A program made the position numbers and the translations under genes. Positions 43,565 through 53,291 of a stretch of DNA of 64,000 nt are shown here, one piece after another (position 1 is the first letter of the stretch; each line of letters begins with the position of its first letter). The notes under the pieces were generated by a model that searched no databases, was not told where the DNA came from, and worked only from the letters and a program-made list of their open reading frames with translations. This DNA is from Enterocloster bolteae (GTDB taxonomy: Bacteria > Bacillota > Clostridia > Lachnospirales > Lachnospiraceae), in NCBI RefSeq assembly GCF_002234575.2, contig NZ_CP022464.2, forward strand, positions 6,076,001 to 6,140,000, in the 5' to 3' direction.

Positions 43565-44833
43565 CTACTGCCTTGCCTTCAGATGGGTTATGAACTGCGC
43601 AGCCGTTCTTCCCGACAAACCTCCGTGGCTCAGTTCCCACTTGTTGGCCTCGGCAAAAAGCTCCTGCTCCGGCATATCCAGGCCATGGCGATCCGCCAGC
43701 GCCTTTACAATGGTCTCAAACTGTCTCTTATCCGGTGAGCCGTAATAGATGGTGACACCGAACCGTGCTGCCAGGGACAGCTTTTCCTGCACCGTATCGT
43801 TGTTGTGGAGCTCGTCGTCCAGCTCCCGCTTGTCGCTGAACTTCTCACGTATAAGGTGGCGGCGGTTGGAGGTTGCATAGATGAGCACGTTGCCAGGACG
43901 CTTGCCCAGCCCTCCCTCCAGAATCGCCTTCAGATACTTATACTCAAGCTCATAATCTTCAAATGACAGGTCATCCATATAAATAATGAACTTGTAGTTT
44001 CTGTCTTTAATCTGCTCCAGCACATCGGACAGCGCCTTAAACTGGTGCTTATATACCTCAATGATGCGCAGACCCCTGCCATAATATTCATTGAGCACCG
44101 CCTTGACGCTGGAGGACTTGCCTGTTCCCGCGTCTCCGAAGAGAAGTACATTGTTGGCTTCCTTTCCCTCCACGAAGGCTTCTGTGTTCTCTATGAGTTT
44201 CTGCTTCTGAAGTTCATAGCCAACTATATCCTTAAAATATATGTGCTCCACATTGATAATGGGGTCGATGATAACAGGCTGGCCTTCCTCCCTCTCGATG
44301 ATGCGGAATGCTTTATTGAGCCCGAATTTTCCCACACCGAATTCCCTGTAGAAATCCACCACATGGTCCTGGAACTCCCCTGCATCCGCAGATTCCTCCA
44401 GCTGTACTGCCAGGTTTACAATCCTGTTTCTGACCCGGCGGTTAAATACACGGCTGTCCTTCCTGGCCGGTTTATAGTCTTCCATCAGGGCCCACAGTCC
44501 GGAGGGTTCCAGGTTTCGTATATCGTAATCAAACAGGGCCTTGAAGATCCGGCAGTCCTCCCTGGCCAGCTCATCCAGGGAACCGCCCGCCGGTCCTGTT
44601 ATCTCACATGTGGTAGTGTATGCATTTTCATTGTTTGCCAGACAGAAGGCCAGGAAACAATGCCAGAGGTTTCCCTCAAATCCGTACTTAACAGCCAGCT
44701 CCGTCAGTCGTCCGCCGCAGGACGCACCGTCAGGCTCCTGCCCTCCCTGTGCGTATCCCATCAGATGGGCTATATCACGAAACAGCTCCTGGTGCTCCAG
44801 GTTTCTATATATTACTAAATCTTTGATATCCAT
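43565..44833 (-). CDS. DUF815-family AAA ATPase
   Basis: The 422-residue protein has a DUF815 ATPase domain from about residue 180, with Walker A LLFGDAGTGKSSSVKAV near residue 235, Walker B FIIYMDDLSFE and an arginine region ATSNRRHLIREKF. The N-terminal 180 residues are helical and unrecognised. Family members are predicted AAA+ proteins of unknown role. GGAGGCAGGAAGG precedes the ATG. It follows pheA by 15 bases on the same strand. Confidence 0.88.
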   Translation of the reverse strand: MDIKDLVIYRNLEHQELFRDIAHLMGYAQGGQEPDGASCGGRLTELAVKYGFEGNLWHCFLAFCLANNENAYTTTCEITGPAGGSLDELAREDCRIFKALFDYDIRNLEPSGLWALMEDYKPARKDSRVFNRRVRNRIVNLAVQLEESADAGEFQDHVVDFYREFGVGKFGLNKAFRIIEREEGQPVIIDPIINVEHIYFKDIVGYELQKQKLIENTEAFVEGKEANNVLLFGDAGTGKSSSVKAVLNEYYGRGLRIIEVYKHQFKALSDVLEQIKDRNYKFIIYMDDLSFEDYELEYKYLKAILEGGLGKRPGNVLIYATSNRRHLIREKFSDKRELDDELHNNDTVQEKLSLAARFGVTIYYGSPDKRQFETIVKALADRHGLDMPEQELFAEANKWELSHGGLSGRTAAQFITHLKARQ

Positions 44834-44848
44834 GACCTTCCTGCCTCC

Positions 44849-45985
44849 CTAATAATTTCCCAGAATCCTCATGCTGACCGCTTCCTCGGAGATTCCCAAC
44901 AGTGCGTTGCGGATTGCCGGGTCGCCCAGCGAGCCCTCCACATCCACAAAGAACCGGTATTCCCAGCTGCGTCCCTCTATGGGGCGGGATTCTATCATCA
45001 GCATGTTCACATCGTTATAAATAAAGTTTCCCAGCATATTATACAGGGAGCCGCTCTTATGTAAACCTTCAAAGCAGATGCTTACCTTTCCCGCATCCTT
45101 CCTGTACATGGGTTTCCTGGCAACGATAATGAACCTGGTGGTATTGTTCTTATTGTTGTTGATGGAGGCCTCCAGAACCTTAAGGCCGTAAAGTGCTCCT
45201 GCCGTGGGACTGGCTACCGCTGCCTGGGATACTTCCCCCTCTTCCAGTACTTTCTTGGCTGCCCCGGCTGTATTCTCCACACTTATCTGGCTCCACTGCC
45301 TGTGGGCGCCCAGATACCCTGAACACTGCATCAGTCCCTGGGGATGGGAATATACACGCCTGATATCCTCCAGGGAGGCCTCCGGCAGGCCTAAAAGCGC
45401 GTGGTCCACTGCCACCTTTGTCTCTGCCACAATGTATATGTCATGCTTCAGCAGATTATCGTAATTGTCAATCACGGCCCCTGCCAGGGAATTCTCGATG
45501 GGAAGAACTCCATAATCAGCCCTTCCCTCCTCCACCTCTATCATGGCATCCTCAAAGACCGGAACATGGTATACATCAGCATCTTCCCCAAAATACTGGA
45601 GGGCTGCCCTGTGGCTGTAGGCCCCCTCCACTCCCTGGTAGACAATGCGCGCACCTTCCCTCTTCAGCTCGTCCACCATGGTAAATCCGGTATCACCGCC
45701 CTTGCCATGCTCCGCCAAAAGACGGTACTGCAGCCTGCGGCTGATGGTCATAATCTGTGAGAAGAGCTCATGCACTCCCTTCCGGTTGAATTCACTGTGG
45801 GCCATGGCTGCCACTGCGGCCAGCTTCTGCTTTTCCCGCTGTCCGTCGTATACAGCCTTTCCCGTTCCAATCTTAAATTCCGCCACCTGGCCGCAAAGCT
45901 CCATCCGCTTTTCAAACAATTCCACCAGCCTGGTATCTATCTCATCCAGCTGGCCTCTGATTTCCTGTAAATCCAGATTCTCCAT
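44849..45985 (-). CDS. pheA: Bifunctional chorismate mutase/prephenate dehydratase
   Basis: The 378-residue enzyme makes phenylpyruvate from chorismate for phenylalanine synthesis. An AroQ chorismate mutase domain (about residues 1-90, LDEIDTRLVELFEKRMEL) is followed by prephenate dehydratase (YQGVEGAYSHRAALQYFG near residue 115, PIENSLAGAVIDNYD, NNTTRFIIV) and a C-terminal ACT regulatory domain with the ESRP motif (MIESRPIEGRSWEYRFFVD), which normally gives feedback inhibition by phenylalanine. It follows plsC by two bases. Confidence 0.95.
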   Translation of the reverse strand: MENLDLQEIRGQLDEIDTRLVELFEKRMELCGQVAEFKIGTGKAVYDGQREKQKLAAVAAMAHSEFNRKGVHELFSQIMTISRRLQYRLLAEHGKGGDTGFTMVDELKREGARIVYQGVEGAYSHRAALQYFGEDADVYHVPVFEDAMIEVEEGRADYGVLPIENSLAGAVIDNYDNLLKHDIYIVAETKVAVDHALLGLPEASLEDIRRVYSHPQGLMQCSGYLGAHRQWSQISVENTAGAAKKVLEEGEVSQAAVASPTAGALYGLKVLEASINNNKNNTTRFIIVARKPMYRKDAGKVSICFEGLHKSGSLYNMLGNFIYNDVNMLMIESRPIEGRSWEYRFFVDVEGSLGDPAIRNALLGISEEAVSMRILGNY

Positions 45986-45987
45986 GG

Positions 45988-46740
45988 TTATTTATCCTGC
46001 TCCTGTTCTTCCTTCATCTCTTTCAGCATACCCTCTATCACATCCCTTGTATATGCCCCTGGAAACTTGCGTTTTTCAGCCGGAAGCTCCTTGATATAGA
46101 TAGGTTCCCCGTAGCGTATGCACACATGGCTGGGCTTTACGAAGGGCAGGTGCTGTTCAAATATCTCTGCCGTACCCGTGATGGCCACCGGTATAACAGG
46201 ACATCCGCTTTTCTGCGCAATCTTCAGACTTCCCTCATGGAACGGCAGAAGCTGAGTCAGCTCCTGGTTCTCATTGCGGGTTCCCTCCGGGAATATCCAT
46301 ATGGATACGCCGGATTTCACCTTCTCGATGCCTTCCAGGATGGTCTTTAAGCCCTCCTTTATATCCACGCGGTCCAGGAAGAGACAATTGACCCTCTGCA
46401 TCCAGGTGCGCAGAAGGGGTATCTTTAACATTTCCTTCTTAGCCACAAACCCGGTCAGCCCCGGAACCGTCATATAACCCACCAGTATGTCAAAGTAGCT
46501 CCTGTGGTTGCCCACATAGAGGACAGCCCTGTCTGACGGTATGTTCTCCAGCCCCTGCACCTCATATGTAACGCCTGCAAGCTTCAATATAAAACGGAAC
46601 ACCCCCTGAATCTTTCCAAGACTCACTTTCTGGACTCCCACAGGGTCCGTTTTGGCCCTGAACCTGAGTACGGCCAGTAACGGCACGGAAAAAATCAGGT
46701 ATAATATGACAGTCATGGCCACCAATATAATACGTATCAT
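45988..46740 (-). CDS. plsC: 1-acyl-sn-glycerol-3-phosphate acyltransferase
   Basis: The 250-residue membrane enzyme acylates lysophosphatidic acid to phosphatidic acid. It has an N-terminal membrane segment, the catalytic NHRSYFD (HX4D) motif near residue 78, the substrate motif FPEGTRN near residue 150 and VIPVAITGT near residue 180. AAAGGAGAAGGCA precedes the ATG. It is the first gene of a short run with pheA and the DUF815 gene. Confidence 0.93.
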   Translation of the reverse strand: MIRIILVAMTVILYLIFSVPLLAVLRFRAKTDPVGVQKVSLGKIQGVFRFILKLAGVTYEVQGLENIPSDRAVLYVGNHRSYFDILVGYMTVPGLTGFVAKKEMLKIPLLRTWMQRVNCLFLDRVDIKEGLKTILEGIEKVKSGVSIWIFPEGTRNENQELTQLLPFHEGSLKIAQKSGCPVIPVAITGTAEIFEQHLPFVKPSHVCIRYGEPIYIKELPAEKRKFPGAYTRDVIEGMLKEMKEEQEQDK

Positions 46741-46845
46741 TGCCTTCTCCTTTATACATCTTTATTTATATGTCAAGAAATGTTTATTTTCCATTATATC
46801 AAAAAGGACGGCTTAAATACAATACCCTGCAACCAGGTTTGTCAT

Positions 46846-47349
46846 TTAATCGCCGCCCTTGGGCTTTGTGAGATATTCAAACAGGAGACCTGTCATAAAC
46901 CAGAGTGGTGCGAACTTGAGCCGTATGACCCCGCCCACATTATCGGGCCACAGGGAGTAGTCCCATGGACAGATTCCTATACTGGTAAGCCATATACCGG
47001 TTATATATTCCGCAATAAAAATCAGAACCATATAAATCAGTCCGTGCCGTATGGACCGGCCAACACGGCTGAGCCTGTCCTGACCTGCGTCCTCCAGTCC
47101 CGGAAGACCGGTAAGCCAGCTGTCTATGAACCGGCTTATGGGAAGCAGGAGAGCTCCCATGCCATAGATGGGAAACATGATAAGGGAGGTACGGCCTATA
47201 AGCCGCCAGTCCCCGGCCATGATGGAGTCCACTGAGGTAAACATGACCTCCAGACACCATCCTGCGATTCCGCATCTGCAAAAGTTAAGAAATAATTCGT
47301 ATATTTTATTTTCGTGGTTGATTTGTCCTGTCTGCGCTCTCATAGCCAT
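46846..47349 (-). CDS. Putative ABC-transporter type IV (CmpB-like) membrane protein
   Basis: The 167-residue protein has about four membrane segments. Motifs such as GIAGWCLEVMFTSVDS and FPIYGMGALLLPISRF fit the PF06541 family of small Firmicute membrane proteins, whose function is not established. Length is slightly short for the family. ATG 47349 or 47343 could be used; neither has a strong ribosome site. It lies 133 bases downstream of cls. Confidence 0.75.
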   Translation of the reverse strand: MAMRAQTGQINHENKIYELFLNFCRCGIAGWCLEVMFTSVDSIMAGDWRLIGRTSLIMFPIYGMGALLLPISRFIDSWLTGLPGLEDAGQDRLSRVGRSIRHGLIYMVLIFIAEYITGIWLTSIGICPWDYSLWPDNVGGVIRLKFAPLWFMTGLLFEYLTKPKGGD

Positions 47350-47482
47350 TAGTATGAGCCTGTGCAGCTGCCTTCTATTCGCAGACAGCTGCTTTTCCAG
47401 AACTTTCCGTGTTCCCGGGGCAGGGATTTACCAAGCTGCGGGGATTTTCCCTCTGAAGGGTTTCTGCATCCCCGGGAATCCT

Positions 47483-49015
47483 CTACAACAGCGGCGACAA
47501 AAGGCGGCTGGACTGTTCCTTTATGCGCATCCACAGATTCCTGTCCGCATATTCTTCCCTGGTGATTTCCCGGCAGTGGGGCAGGTCATTCATAAAGGCC
47601 TCCTCCAGCTGGCCTGTGACTTCCTCATCATAAATGGTGGCATTGACCTCAAAGTTCAGTTCAAAACTTCGTATGTCCATGTTGGCTGTTCCATAGCAGC
47701 TCACCCTTCCGTCTATCATAATGCCCTTGGAGTGAAGGAATCCGTTTTCATACACGTAAACCCTGGCCCCATAGTCCAGAAGCTCCCCTGCATAGGAACA
47801 GGTAGCCCAGTACACAAAGGGATGGTCCGGCTTGCAGGGAATCATCAGCCGCACATCCACACCTGAAAGGGCCGCAATCTTAAGGCTGGAAAATATGGCG
47901 TCATCCGGTATGAAGTAGGGAGTCTGTATATAGATATGGTGCTTTGCCTTGTGAAACAGCTCCAGGTAATTATTCCGTATATGGGGCTCCCTGGTATCCG
48001 GTCCGCTGGTAATAATCTGCATGCAGACCATCTCGTTTACATGGTCCGGGTCCGGCCACACAGCATGAATCTGGCCGTTCAGCCGGCGTCTGGCATACTC
48101 TGCCTCCTCCCCGAAGTAGCGGATTTCCTTAAACAGGTTCTCCCCTGTCACGTAGTTCCAGTCCAGCGCAAAACGGATCTGCAGACTGATGGCTGCCTCC
48201 CCTTTTATTTCCAGATGGGTATCACGCCAGTAGCCAAACTTGGGGTCCCGCGATATATATTCACGGCCTATGTTAAAGCCACCCACAAACCCCGTGTTGC
48301 CGTCCACCACCACGATTTTCCGGTGGTTTCGGTAATTTACCCTCAGGTTAAGCCATCCCAGGAAGGGAGGAAAGAATACCCCCACCTTGATCCCCGCACT
48401 GCGCATCTGGTCCCAGCGCTTCTTCGGCATGAAGCGGCCGCCCATGCCGTCGCACAGAATTCTCACTTCCACGCCTTCCCTCACCTTATCCAGAAGAATG
48501 GGGACAATGGAGTCAAACAGCTCATCGTTCTTGATGATATAATACTGTATGTGGATAAACCTGTGGGCCTGGCGCAGGGCATTTCTCAGGGCCTCAAATT
48601 TAGCCTGCCCGTCCGTGTATATCTGCACCTGGTTGTTCACCGTAAGCACAGACCCCGATGTCTCCAGATTATAGATAATCAGGCTCTTAAAATCTCTGGA
48701 CATGGGGTCCATCATTTCCTCCGGCATGTCGTCGGAGCGTATGATGTCTTCCTGGCTTTTGACCGGCAGGTTCAGCCTGTCGCTGACTTCCTTCACCCGG
48801 AACATCCTGCTCTTCTTCATATCCTGGCCAAAGAGCAGGTAAAAGACGATTCCGAACACCGGGATGAAGTACAGGGCCAGAAGCCAGGTCCAGACACTTC
48901 TTGGGTCCCTGCGCTGAAAAAATATGATAATAATTGAAAATGCCAGATTGATATACAGCAGGTGGTCCAGCAGCCATCCCCATACCGTCAGTACCGTACT
49001 CCAGATTAATTCCAT
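47483..49015 (-). CDS. cls: Cardiolipin synthase
   Basis: The 510-residue phospholipase D-superfamily enzyme condenses two phosphatidylglycerols into cardiolipin. Two N-terminal membrane segments are followed by a linker and two HKD motifs: HRKIVVVDGNTGFVGG near residue 235 and HSKGIMIDGRVSCYGTAN near residue 425. Length matches bacterial Cls. It follows the last prepilin gene by 15 bases on the same strand and may be read with it. Confidence 0.95.
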   Translation of the reverse strand: MELIWSTVLTVWGWLLDHLLYINLAFSIIIIFFQRRDPRSVWTWLLALYFIPVFGIVFYLLFGQDMKKSRMFRVKEVSDRLNLPVKSQEDIIRSDDMPEEMMDPMSRDFKSLIIYNLETSGSVLTVNNQVQIYTDGQAKFEALRNALRQAHRFIHIQYYIIKNDELFDSIVPILLDKVREGVEVRILCDGMGGRFMPKKRWDQMRSAGIKVGVFFPPFLGWLNLRVNYRNHRKIVVVDGNTGFVGGFNIGREYISRDPKFGYWRDTHLEIKGEAAISLQIRFALDWNYVTGENLFKEIRYFGEEAEYARRRLNGQIHAVWPDPDHVNEMVCMQIITSGPDTREPHIRNNYLELFHKAKHHIYIQTPYFIPDDAIFSSLKIAALSGVDVRLMIPCKPDHPFVYWATCSYAGELLDYGARVYVYENGFLHSKGIMIDGRVSCYGTANMDIRSFELNFEVNATIYDEEVTGQLEEAFMNDLPHCREITREEYADRNLWMRIKEQSSRLLSPLL

Positions 49016-49030
49016 TTTACAGCCTCTCTC

Positions 49031-49468
49031 CTAATCTGATGCTTCCGTTATATTCCCATCCTCGTCAATATTCAGTTTCACGGTGCAGTACCGGTTTTCA
49101 TATTTCAGGACCTGCAGGCGGCCTGTGGCCAGATCCGCCTCCACAGAGACGATTCTGGCTCCCTTCTGCCCACCGGATATATAGTCCTTTAACGGCCCGT
49201 CGGAATTGCTGAGATCCAGGCCCATTAGCCTGAGAAGCATTCCTCCGGTCAGCTTACCCTTTTCCTTCTCGTCATTCAGATAACGCTGGACCGCGTCCAC
49301 GCAAATCCGGGCCTCTGTCTGTGCGGTTGCCTCATGGGCAGCGTTTATATAGTTCATCATATTAGGCACCGCGATACACAAAAGTATGGACAGGATTGCA
49401 ACCACCGCAATCAGTTCCACCAGAGTAAACGCACAATTTCCCTTTTTCTTCATGTCCTTTTTCCTCAT
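49031..49468 (-). CDS. Type IV prepilin-like protein with Ala at the cleavage site
   Basis: The 145-residue protein has a short basic leader and the class III signal NCA-FTLVELIAVVAILSILL, with Glu at position 5 of the mature part and a hydrophobic helix. Unusually the residue before the cleavage point is Ala rather than Gly. The C-terminal domain (about 90 residues) ends with YCTVKLNIDEDGNITEASD. It would be processed by the prepilin peptidase at 51713-52468 and join a pilus or pseudopilus. ATG 49468 or 49453 could be the start. Confidence 0.85.
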   Translation of the reverse strand: MRKKDMKKKGNCAFTLVELIAVVAILSILLCIAVPNMMNYINAAHEATAQTEARICVDAVQRYLNDEKEKGKLTGGMLLRLMGLDLSNSDGPLKDYISGGQKGARIVSVEADLATGRLQVLKYENRYCTVKLNIDEDGNITEASD

Positions 49469-49525
49469 ATCTTATGCTTCCCGCCATAAGCCTCCGATAA
49501 TGGCTCATTGTATCACATATAGGAT

Positions 49526-49882
49526 TTAATTTCCAGACTCAATCCTGCCCTCCCCGGTATCGCCATTATAAACGGCCTTATACGTTTTGCCGTTTATCTG
49601 GCCTTCCCAGTAGGCGCTGTTCTTATCTTTATCAAAATGGTATTCCTCTTTCTCAGATTCCTTTATGACGCCCGCGTCCAGCATGTCCTGCTGTGCCTTT
49701 CCCAGTGTATAATTGGATCTGGCATTGGATATGGCTACCTGCTCCGCTGATTTGTCCTGGATTCCCCGGTAGGAAGGCACTGCTATGGCCACCAGTATTC
49801 CCAGTATGGCAATGACACAGATTAGTTCCACCAGCGTAAATCCTTCCGTTCTCTTCTTTCCCTTTTTCATATGTATACTCAT
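49526..49882 (-). CDS. Type IV prepilin (probable major pilin candidate)
   Basis: The roughly 118-residue protein has a basic leader ending in Gly and the canonical FTLVELICVIAILGILVAIAVPSY segment in two parts: EGFTLVELICVIAI, then the rest of the helix. A small C-terminal domain follows (DKNSAYWEGQINGKTYKAV). ATG 49882 is eight bases after AGAGGAG; ATG 49888 is too close. It is the first prepilin after pilB, a common place for a major pilin, although pilin abundance cannot be inferred. Confidence 0.88.
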   Translation of the reverse strand: MSIHMKKGKKRTEGFTLVELICVIAILGILVAIAVPSYRGIQDKSAEQVAISNARSNYTLGKAQQDMLDAGVIKESEKEEYHFDKDKNSAYWEGQINGKTYKAVYNGDTGEGRIESGN

Positions 49883-49921
49883 TATCATGACTCCTCTTTT
49901 CTTTTGTACGATTGCAGCTCC

Positions 49922-51640
49922 CTACTGGACGGAATACAGTATTTTCTCAGCCTCCTCCATATCGGTTTCTCCGTCGGCAGCCATCCTCAGGACATGGTCC
50001 CTTAGAGGCATGGAGCCTTTCTTTTCCTGGTATTCGCGGATGGATGAAAGGGGCTCATTATCAAGTATCATGGCCTTAATCTGTTCATCCACATCCATTA
50101 TCTCATAGACCGCTGTCCTCCCGGTATATCCCGTACCCCCGCAAAGAGGACAGCCCGCAGACCTCCACAGCCTGTCTGGAATATGCCTCCCCCGCTCCGC
50201 AAATATCCTTTGCTCCCGCTCGTCCGGCTCGTAGGGCTGACGGCAGTTGGGACAGAGCAGCTTTACCAGTCTCTGGGCTATGATTCCGGACAGGGAAGCC
50301 GCTGCCATATAAGGAGGAACTCCCATATTGCGGAGTCTGTGAATGGTGGAAGCGCAGTCATTGGTATGAAGGGTGGACAGGACCAGATGTCCTGTGATGG
50401 CTGCCCTGACTCCGATGGCCACTGTCTCCTCATCCCTCATTTCGCCTACCATGATCACGTCCGGGTCCTGTCTTAAGATGGATCGCAGGGCAGACGCAAA
50501 TGTAAGGCCGGCTTTGGAATTGACCTGAACCTGGGTAATTCCGTCCATAACTTTCTCAGCCGGATCCTCCACTGTAACTATGTTGATCTTCTTTTTCACC
50601 ATCCGGTTTATGGCAGCGTACAGGGTGGTTGTCTTTCCGCTTCCAGTGGGACCTGTCACCAGGACCATACCGTGAGGCGCCTTAAGGATATGCTCAAATA
50701 CAATCCTCTGTTCTTCCTCCATTCCCAGACGCCTTATATCCATCAGCGAGTTATTCCTGTCATTTCCCAAAAGCCTGAGAACTGCTTTCTCTCCATAAAT
50801 GGAGGGAAGGGTGGAGATTCTCAGGTCCGTGGACACCTCACCCCGCTCATAATGATATTTTCCATCCTGCGGAAGACGTTTTTCCGCAATGTCCATACCG
50901 GCCATCAGCTTAAGCCTGGTTATCATGGGACGGTGATATTCCATTTTAAGCGTAGTATGGACCATTAGGTCCCCGTTGATTCTGATGCGGATGACCAGAT
51001 CATTCTTTCCCGGCTCCACATGAATGTCACTGGCATTTTTATGGAAGGCCTCCTCTATGACCGTATTGACCATGCGTACCACAGGAGCGCTTTCCACCCG
51101 TTCCATGAAGGCCAGCTCTGAAACAGAGGCTTCCGCAGCCGCGCCAACTCCCACACCGGGCCTCTCCATTGAAACATATGGATTCTCTCCGTATACGTGC
51201 TCCGGTGCGGAACCATAGGCCTTTTTAAGCGCCTGCTTCAGTTCCTTCTCCGGCGCCAGCACTGCCCTGACCTTCATACCGGACAGGGTTTCCACCTCAT
51301 CCAGCACATCGGGAGACACCGGATAGGCTGCCGCCACTATAAGACACTCTTCCTCAAAACTCATGGGAAGAATCCGGTTTCTCACGGCAAAGGACGGCTC
51401 AATCACGGCCGCTGACTTACGATCAGCCTTGAGAGGGCCAAAAGGCGCCACCTCCATATGGTCCCTGGCAGCTGCACAGGTCAGCAGTGCTGCTTCTGTA
51501 ACATAACCGAACTCTGTCAGTATTTCCTCAATGGAGCATTCCGGCCTTCCCTGCTTAAGACGCATGGCGCGGTCCAGCTGGCTCCGGGTCAGATATCCAC
51601 TGTCAATCAACAGGTTTTCTATAGGTATTTTATCTGGCAC
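49922..51640 (-). CDS. pilB: Type IV pilus/type II secretion assembly ATPase
   Basis: The 572-residue hexameric ATPase drives pilin extraction and polymerisation. An MshEN/T2SSE N-terminal domain is followed by Walker A TGPTGSGKTTTLYAA near residue 330, the Asp box, Walker B with GEMRDEETV (Met where Ile is usual), the His box LSTLHTNDCASTIHRL and a four-cysteine zinc site (CPNCRQPY and CPLCGGTGYTG). The start is GTG with GGAGAGGAG upstream. It is encoded separately from the main pilus gene block, with pilD divergent next to it. Confidence 0.94.
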   Translation of the reverse strand: MPDKIPIENLLIDSGYLTRSQLDRAMRLKQGRPECSIEEILTEFGYVTEAALLTCAAARDHMEVAPFGPLKADRKSAAVIEPSFAVRNRILPMSFEEECLIVAAAYPVSPDVLDEVETLSGMKVRAVLAPEKELKQALKKAYGSAPEHVYGENPYVSMERPGVGVGAAAEASVSELAFMERVESAPVVRMVNTVIEEAFHKNASDIHVEPGKNDLVIRIRINGDLMVHTTLKMEYHRPMITRLKLMAGMDIAEKRLPQDGKYHYERGEVSTDLRISTLPSIYGEKAVLRLLGNDRNNSLMDIRRLGMEEEQRIVFEHILKAPHGMVLVTGPTGSGKTTTLYAAINRMVKKKINIVTVEDPAEKVMDGITQVQVNSKAGLTFASALRSILRQDPDVIMVGEMRDEETVAIGVRAAITGHLVLSTLHTNDCASTIHRLRNMGVPPYMAAASLSGIIAQRLVKLLCPNCRQPYEPDEREQRIFAERGRHIPDRLWRSAGCPLCGGTGYTGRTAVYEIMDVDEQIKAMILDNEPLSSIREYQEKKGSMPLRDHVLRMAADGETDMEEAEKILYSVQ

Positions 51641-51712
51641 TGTTGTCTCCTCTCCCTTCCATATGGTATACTTTCGCCAGGCAGCAGTTTATGACGGAAG
51701 CGGGGTAATACC

Positions 51713-52468
51713 ATGGTTTTTATCTATTTTGTATTATACGGACTGTTAGGCGCAGTGACAGGCAGCTTTCTGAATGTCTGTATCCTGCGCATACCTGCAA
51801 ACCAGAATTTTGTAACCGGGCGTTCCCACTGTCCGGCATGCGGCCATGTACTGGCCTTTTACGATATGGTTCCTGTTCTGTCCTGGTTATTTCTAAAGGG
51901 CCGGTGCCGGTATTGCAGGGCCCCTGTTTCCATTCAGTATCCGGCTGTGGAGCTTCTCACTACATCTGCCTTTCTCCTGTGTCTCCTGGCAAAAGGGCCA
52001 GGTATGGAGTCAGCCCTTATGTGTATGTTTTCCAGTATTCTTATTACAGCTGCATTTATAGACGCACGGCACATGTACATACCTGACGGCATCCATATCC
52101 TGATTCTTATTCTGTCCTGTATCTCACTGGCAGCCGGATCCGGACCCGCCATTATTAACCGGCTGGGCGGCTCCCTTCTGGCAGGCGGTTTCCTGGCTCT
52201 TGTAAATCTGCTTAGCCGGGGAGGCGTTGGCTGGGGCGACGTAAAGCTCTTTGCTGCCAGCGGTCTGCTGATTGGCGCAGCTCCTGCAATAACGGCCCTT
52301 CTGATGGGCTATGTCGCAGCAGGCCTTTGGTATGCAGTTCCTCTTGTGCGGGGAAGGGTTGGCCGAAAGACGCAGATACCTATGGCCCCGTTTTTTGCAG
52401 TGTCCCTGATGGTATGCGGTCTTTGGTTCAGACAGCTGTTCCTGTGGTATCTGGGTTTTTTCCGGTAA
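51713..52468 (+). CDS. pilD: Prepilin peptidase
   Basis: The 251-residue membrane aspartyl protease cleaves and N-methylates prepilins. It has the N-terminal CPACGH...CRYCRAP zinc tetracysteine loop near residues 41-70 and catalytic aspartates in FIDARHMYIPD near residue 120 and GGVGWGDVKL near residue 175. It is the only plus-strand gene of the pilus locus, divergent from pilB and convergent with the PilX/GspK-like gene. The ribosome site (AAGCGGGG) is weak. Confidence 0.94.
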   Translation: MVFIYFVLYGLLGAVTGSFLNVCILRIPANQNFVTGRSHCPACGHVLAFYDMVPVLSWLFLKGRCRYCRAPVSIQYPAVELLTTSAFLLCLLAKGPGMESALMCMFSSILITAAFIDARHMYIPDGIHILILILSCISLAAGSGPAIINRLGGSLLAGGFLALVNLLSRGGVGWGDVKLFAASGLLIGAAPAITALLMGYVAAGLWYAVPLVRGRVGRKTQIPMAPFFAVSLMVCGLWFRQLFLWYLGFFR

Positions 52469-52496
52469 TGGACCACACCCGTTTCATTTCTCATGG

Positions 52497-53291
52497 TCAG
52501 CTGCCTTCATAATAGCGGTATACACCGTTTCCATTCAGATAAACTTTTACTTCCGGGTCATCCCCTCTGCTGGAACGGTACGGTTTGCTAATGACCATCA
52601 CGGATCCGTCCCGGTCATCAAATACAATGTCCGCCATCATGGAAAAGCTGTACCCGCTGCTCTCTACCCTGGTGCGGACCGTGGCCAGGGATTTAAGGGG
52701 ATGCGCTGTCAATGTAATGTCAATTGTTGTTGTGCTGTCTGTTATGTTACTGTCTGTAGTAAAACCGTCTGCCGCAGGGGCATCCGCCGCACCATCATCT
52801 GTGCCGCCGGAATCCTCTGAACATCCCTTTCCGCGGACCACATATTTCTTGTTCCCCAATGCATGGTACAGATACCGTTCCCAGCGAAGTTCTTCCTCTG
52901 CATCCGTTGTATCCGTGTCCTCCTCCGAAGAAAAGGATTCTGCCTTAAGTTCCCCATCTTCCCCTTCCTCAGCCTCTTCTTCGTCCATCATTGCATCAAA
53001 TTCTTCCCTGACCCTGTCGCAGTCTTCCTGGAAATTCTGCCAGATCAGATTCATGGCCGGGGACTCCCCACTGCTTACTGCCTCGCAGAAGGAGCGGTGG
53101 ATGGTCTTGGCGGAGAGCTGGGCCTCCATATAGCGCCTGTTTTTCAGGGCAGCTTTCATATTGTACCGGGAAATAGCCATATATCCGCTGGACAGCACAG
53201 CTAAAAGCGTCATGAGCAGTACCACATACATCAGGCTGCTTCCACGGGTATGCCCATTATTTTTTCTTACAGTTCTTCTCCTGCCCATCAT
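52497..53291 (-). CDS. PilX/GspK-like minor pseudopilin candidate
   Basis: The roughly 264-residue protein has an N-terminal basic leader, then a hydrophobic helix GSSLMYVVLLMTLLAVLSSGY lacking the usual Glu at position 5. This is a feature shared with GspK/PilX, which sit at the pilus tip. The remainder is acidic (many Glu and Asp around residues 100-170) and Thr/Asp-rich. The C-terminal part (DGSVMVISKPYRS) is unrecognised. ATG 53291 follows GGAAGG by six bases and overlaps the upstream stop as ATGA. Identification rests on topology and context. Confidence 0.65.
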   Translation of the reverse strand: MMGRRRTVRKNNGHTRGSSLMYVVLLMTLLAVLSSGYMAISRYNMKAALKNRRYMEAQLSAKTIHRSFCEAVSSGESPAMNLIWQNFQEDCDRVREEFDAMMDEEEAEEGEDGELKAESFSSEEDTDTTDAEEELRWERYLYHALGNKKYVVRGKGCSEDSGGTDDGAADAPAADGFTTDSNITDSTTTIDITLTAHPLKSLATVRTRVESSGYSFSMMADIVFDDRDGSVMVISKPYRSSRGDDPEVKVYLNGNGVYRYYEGS

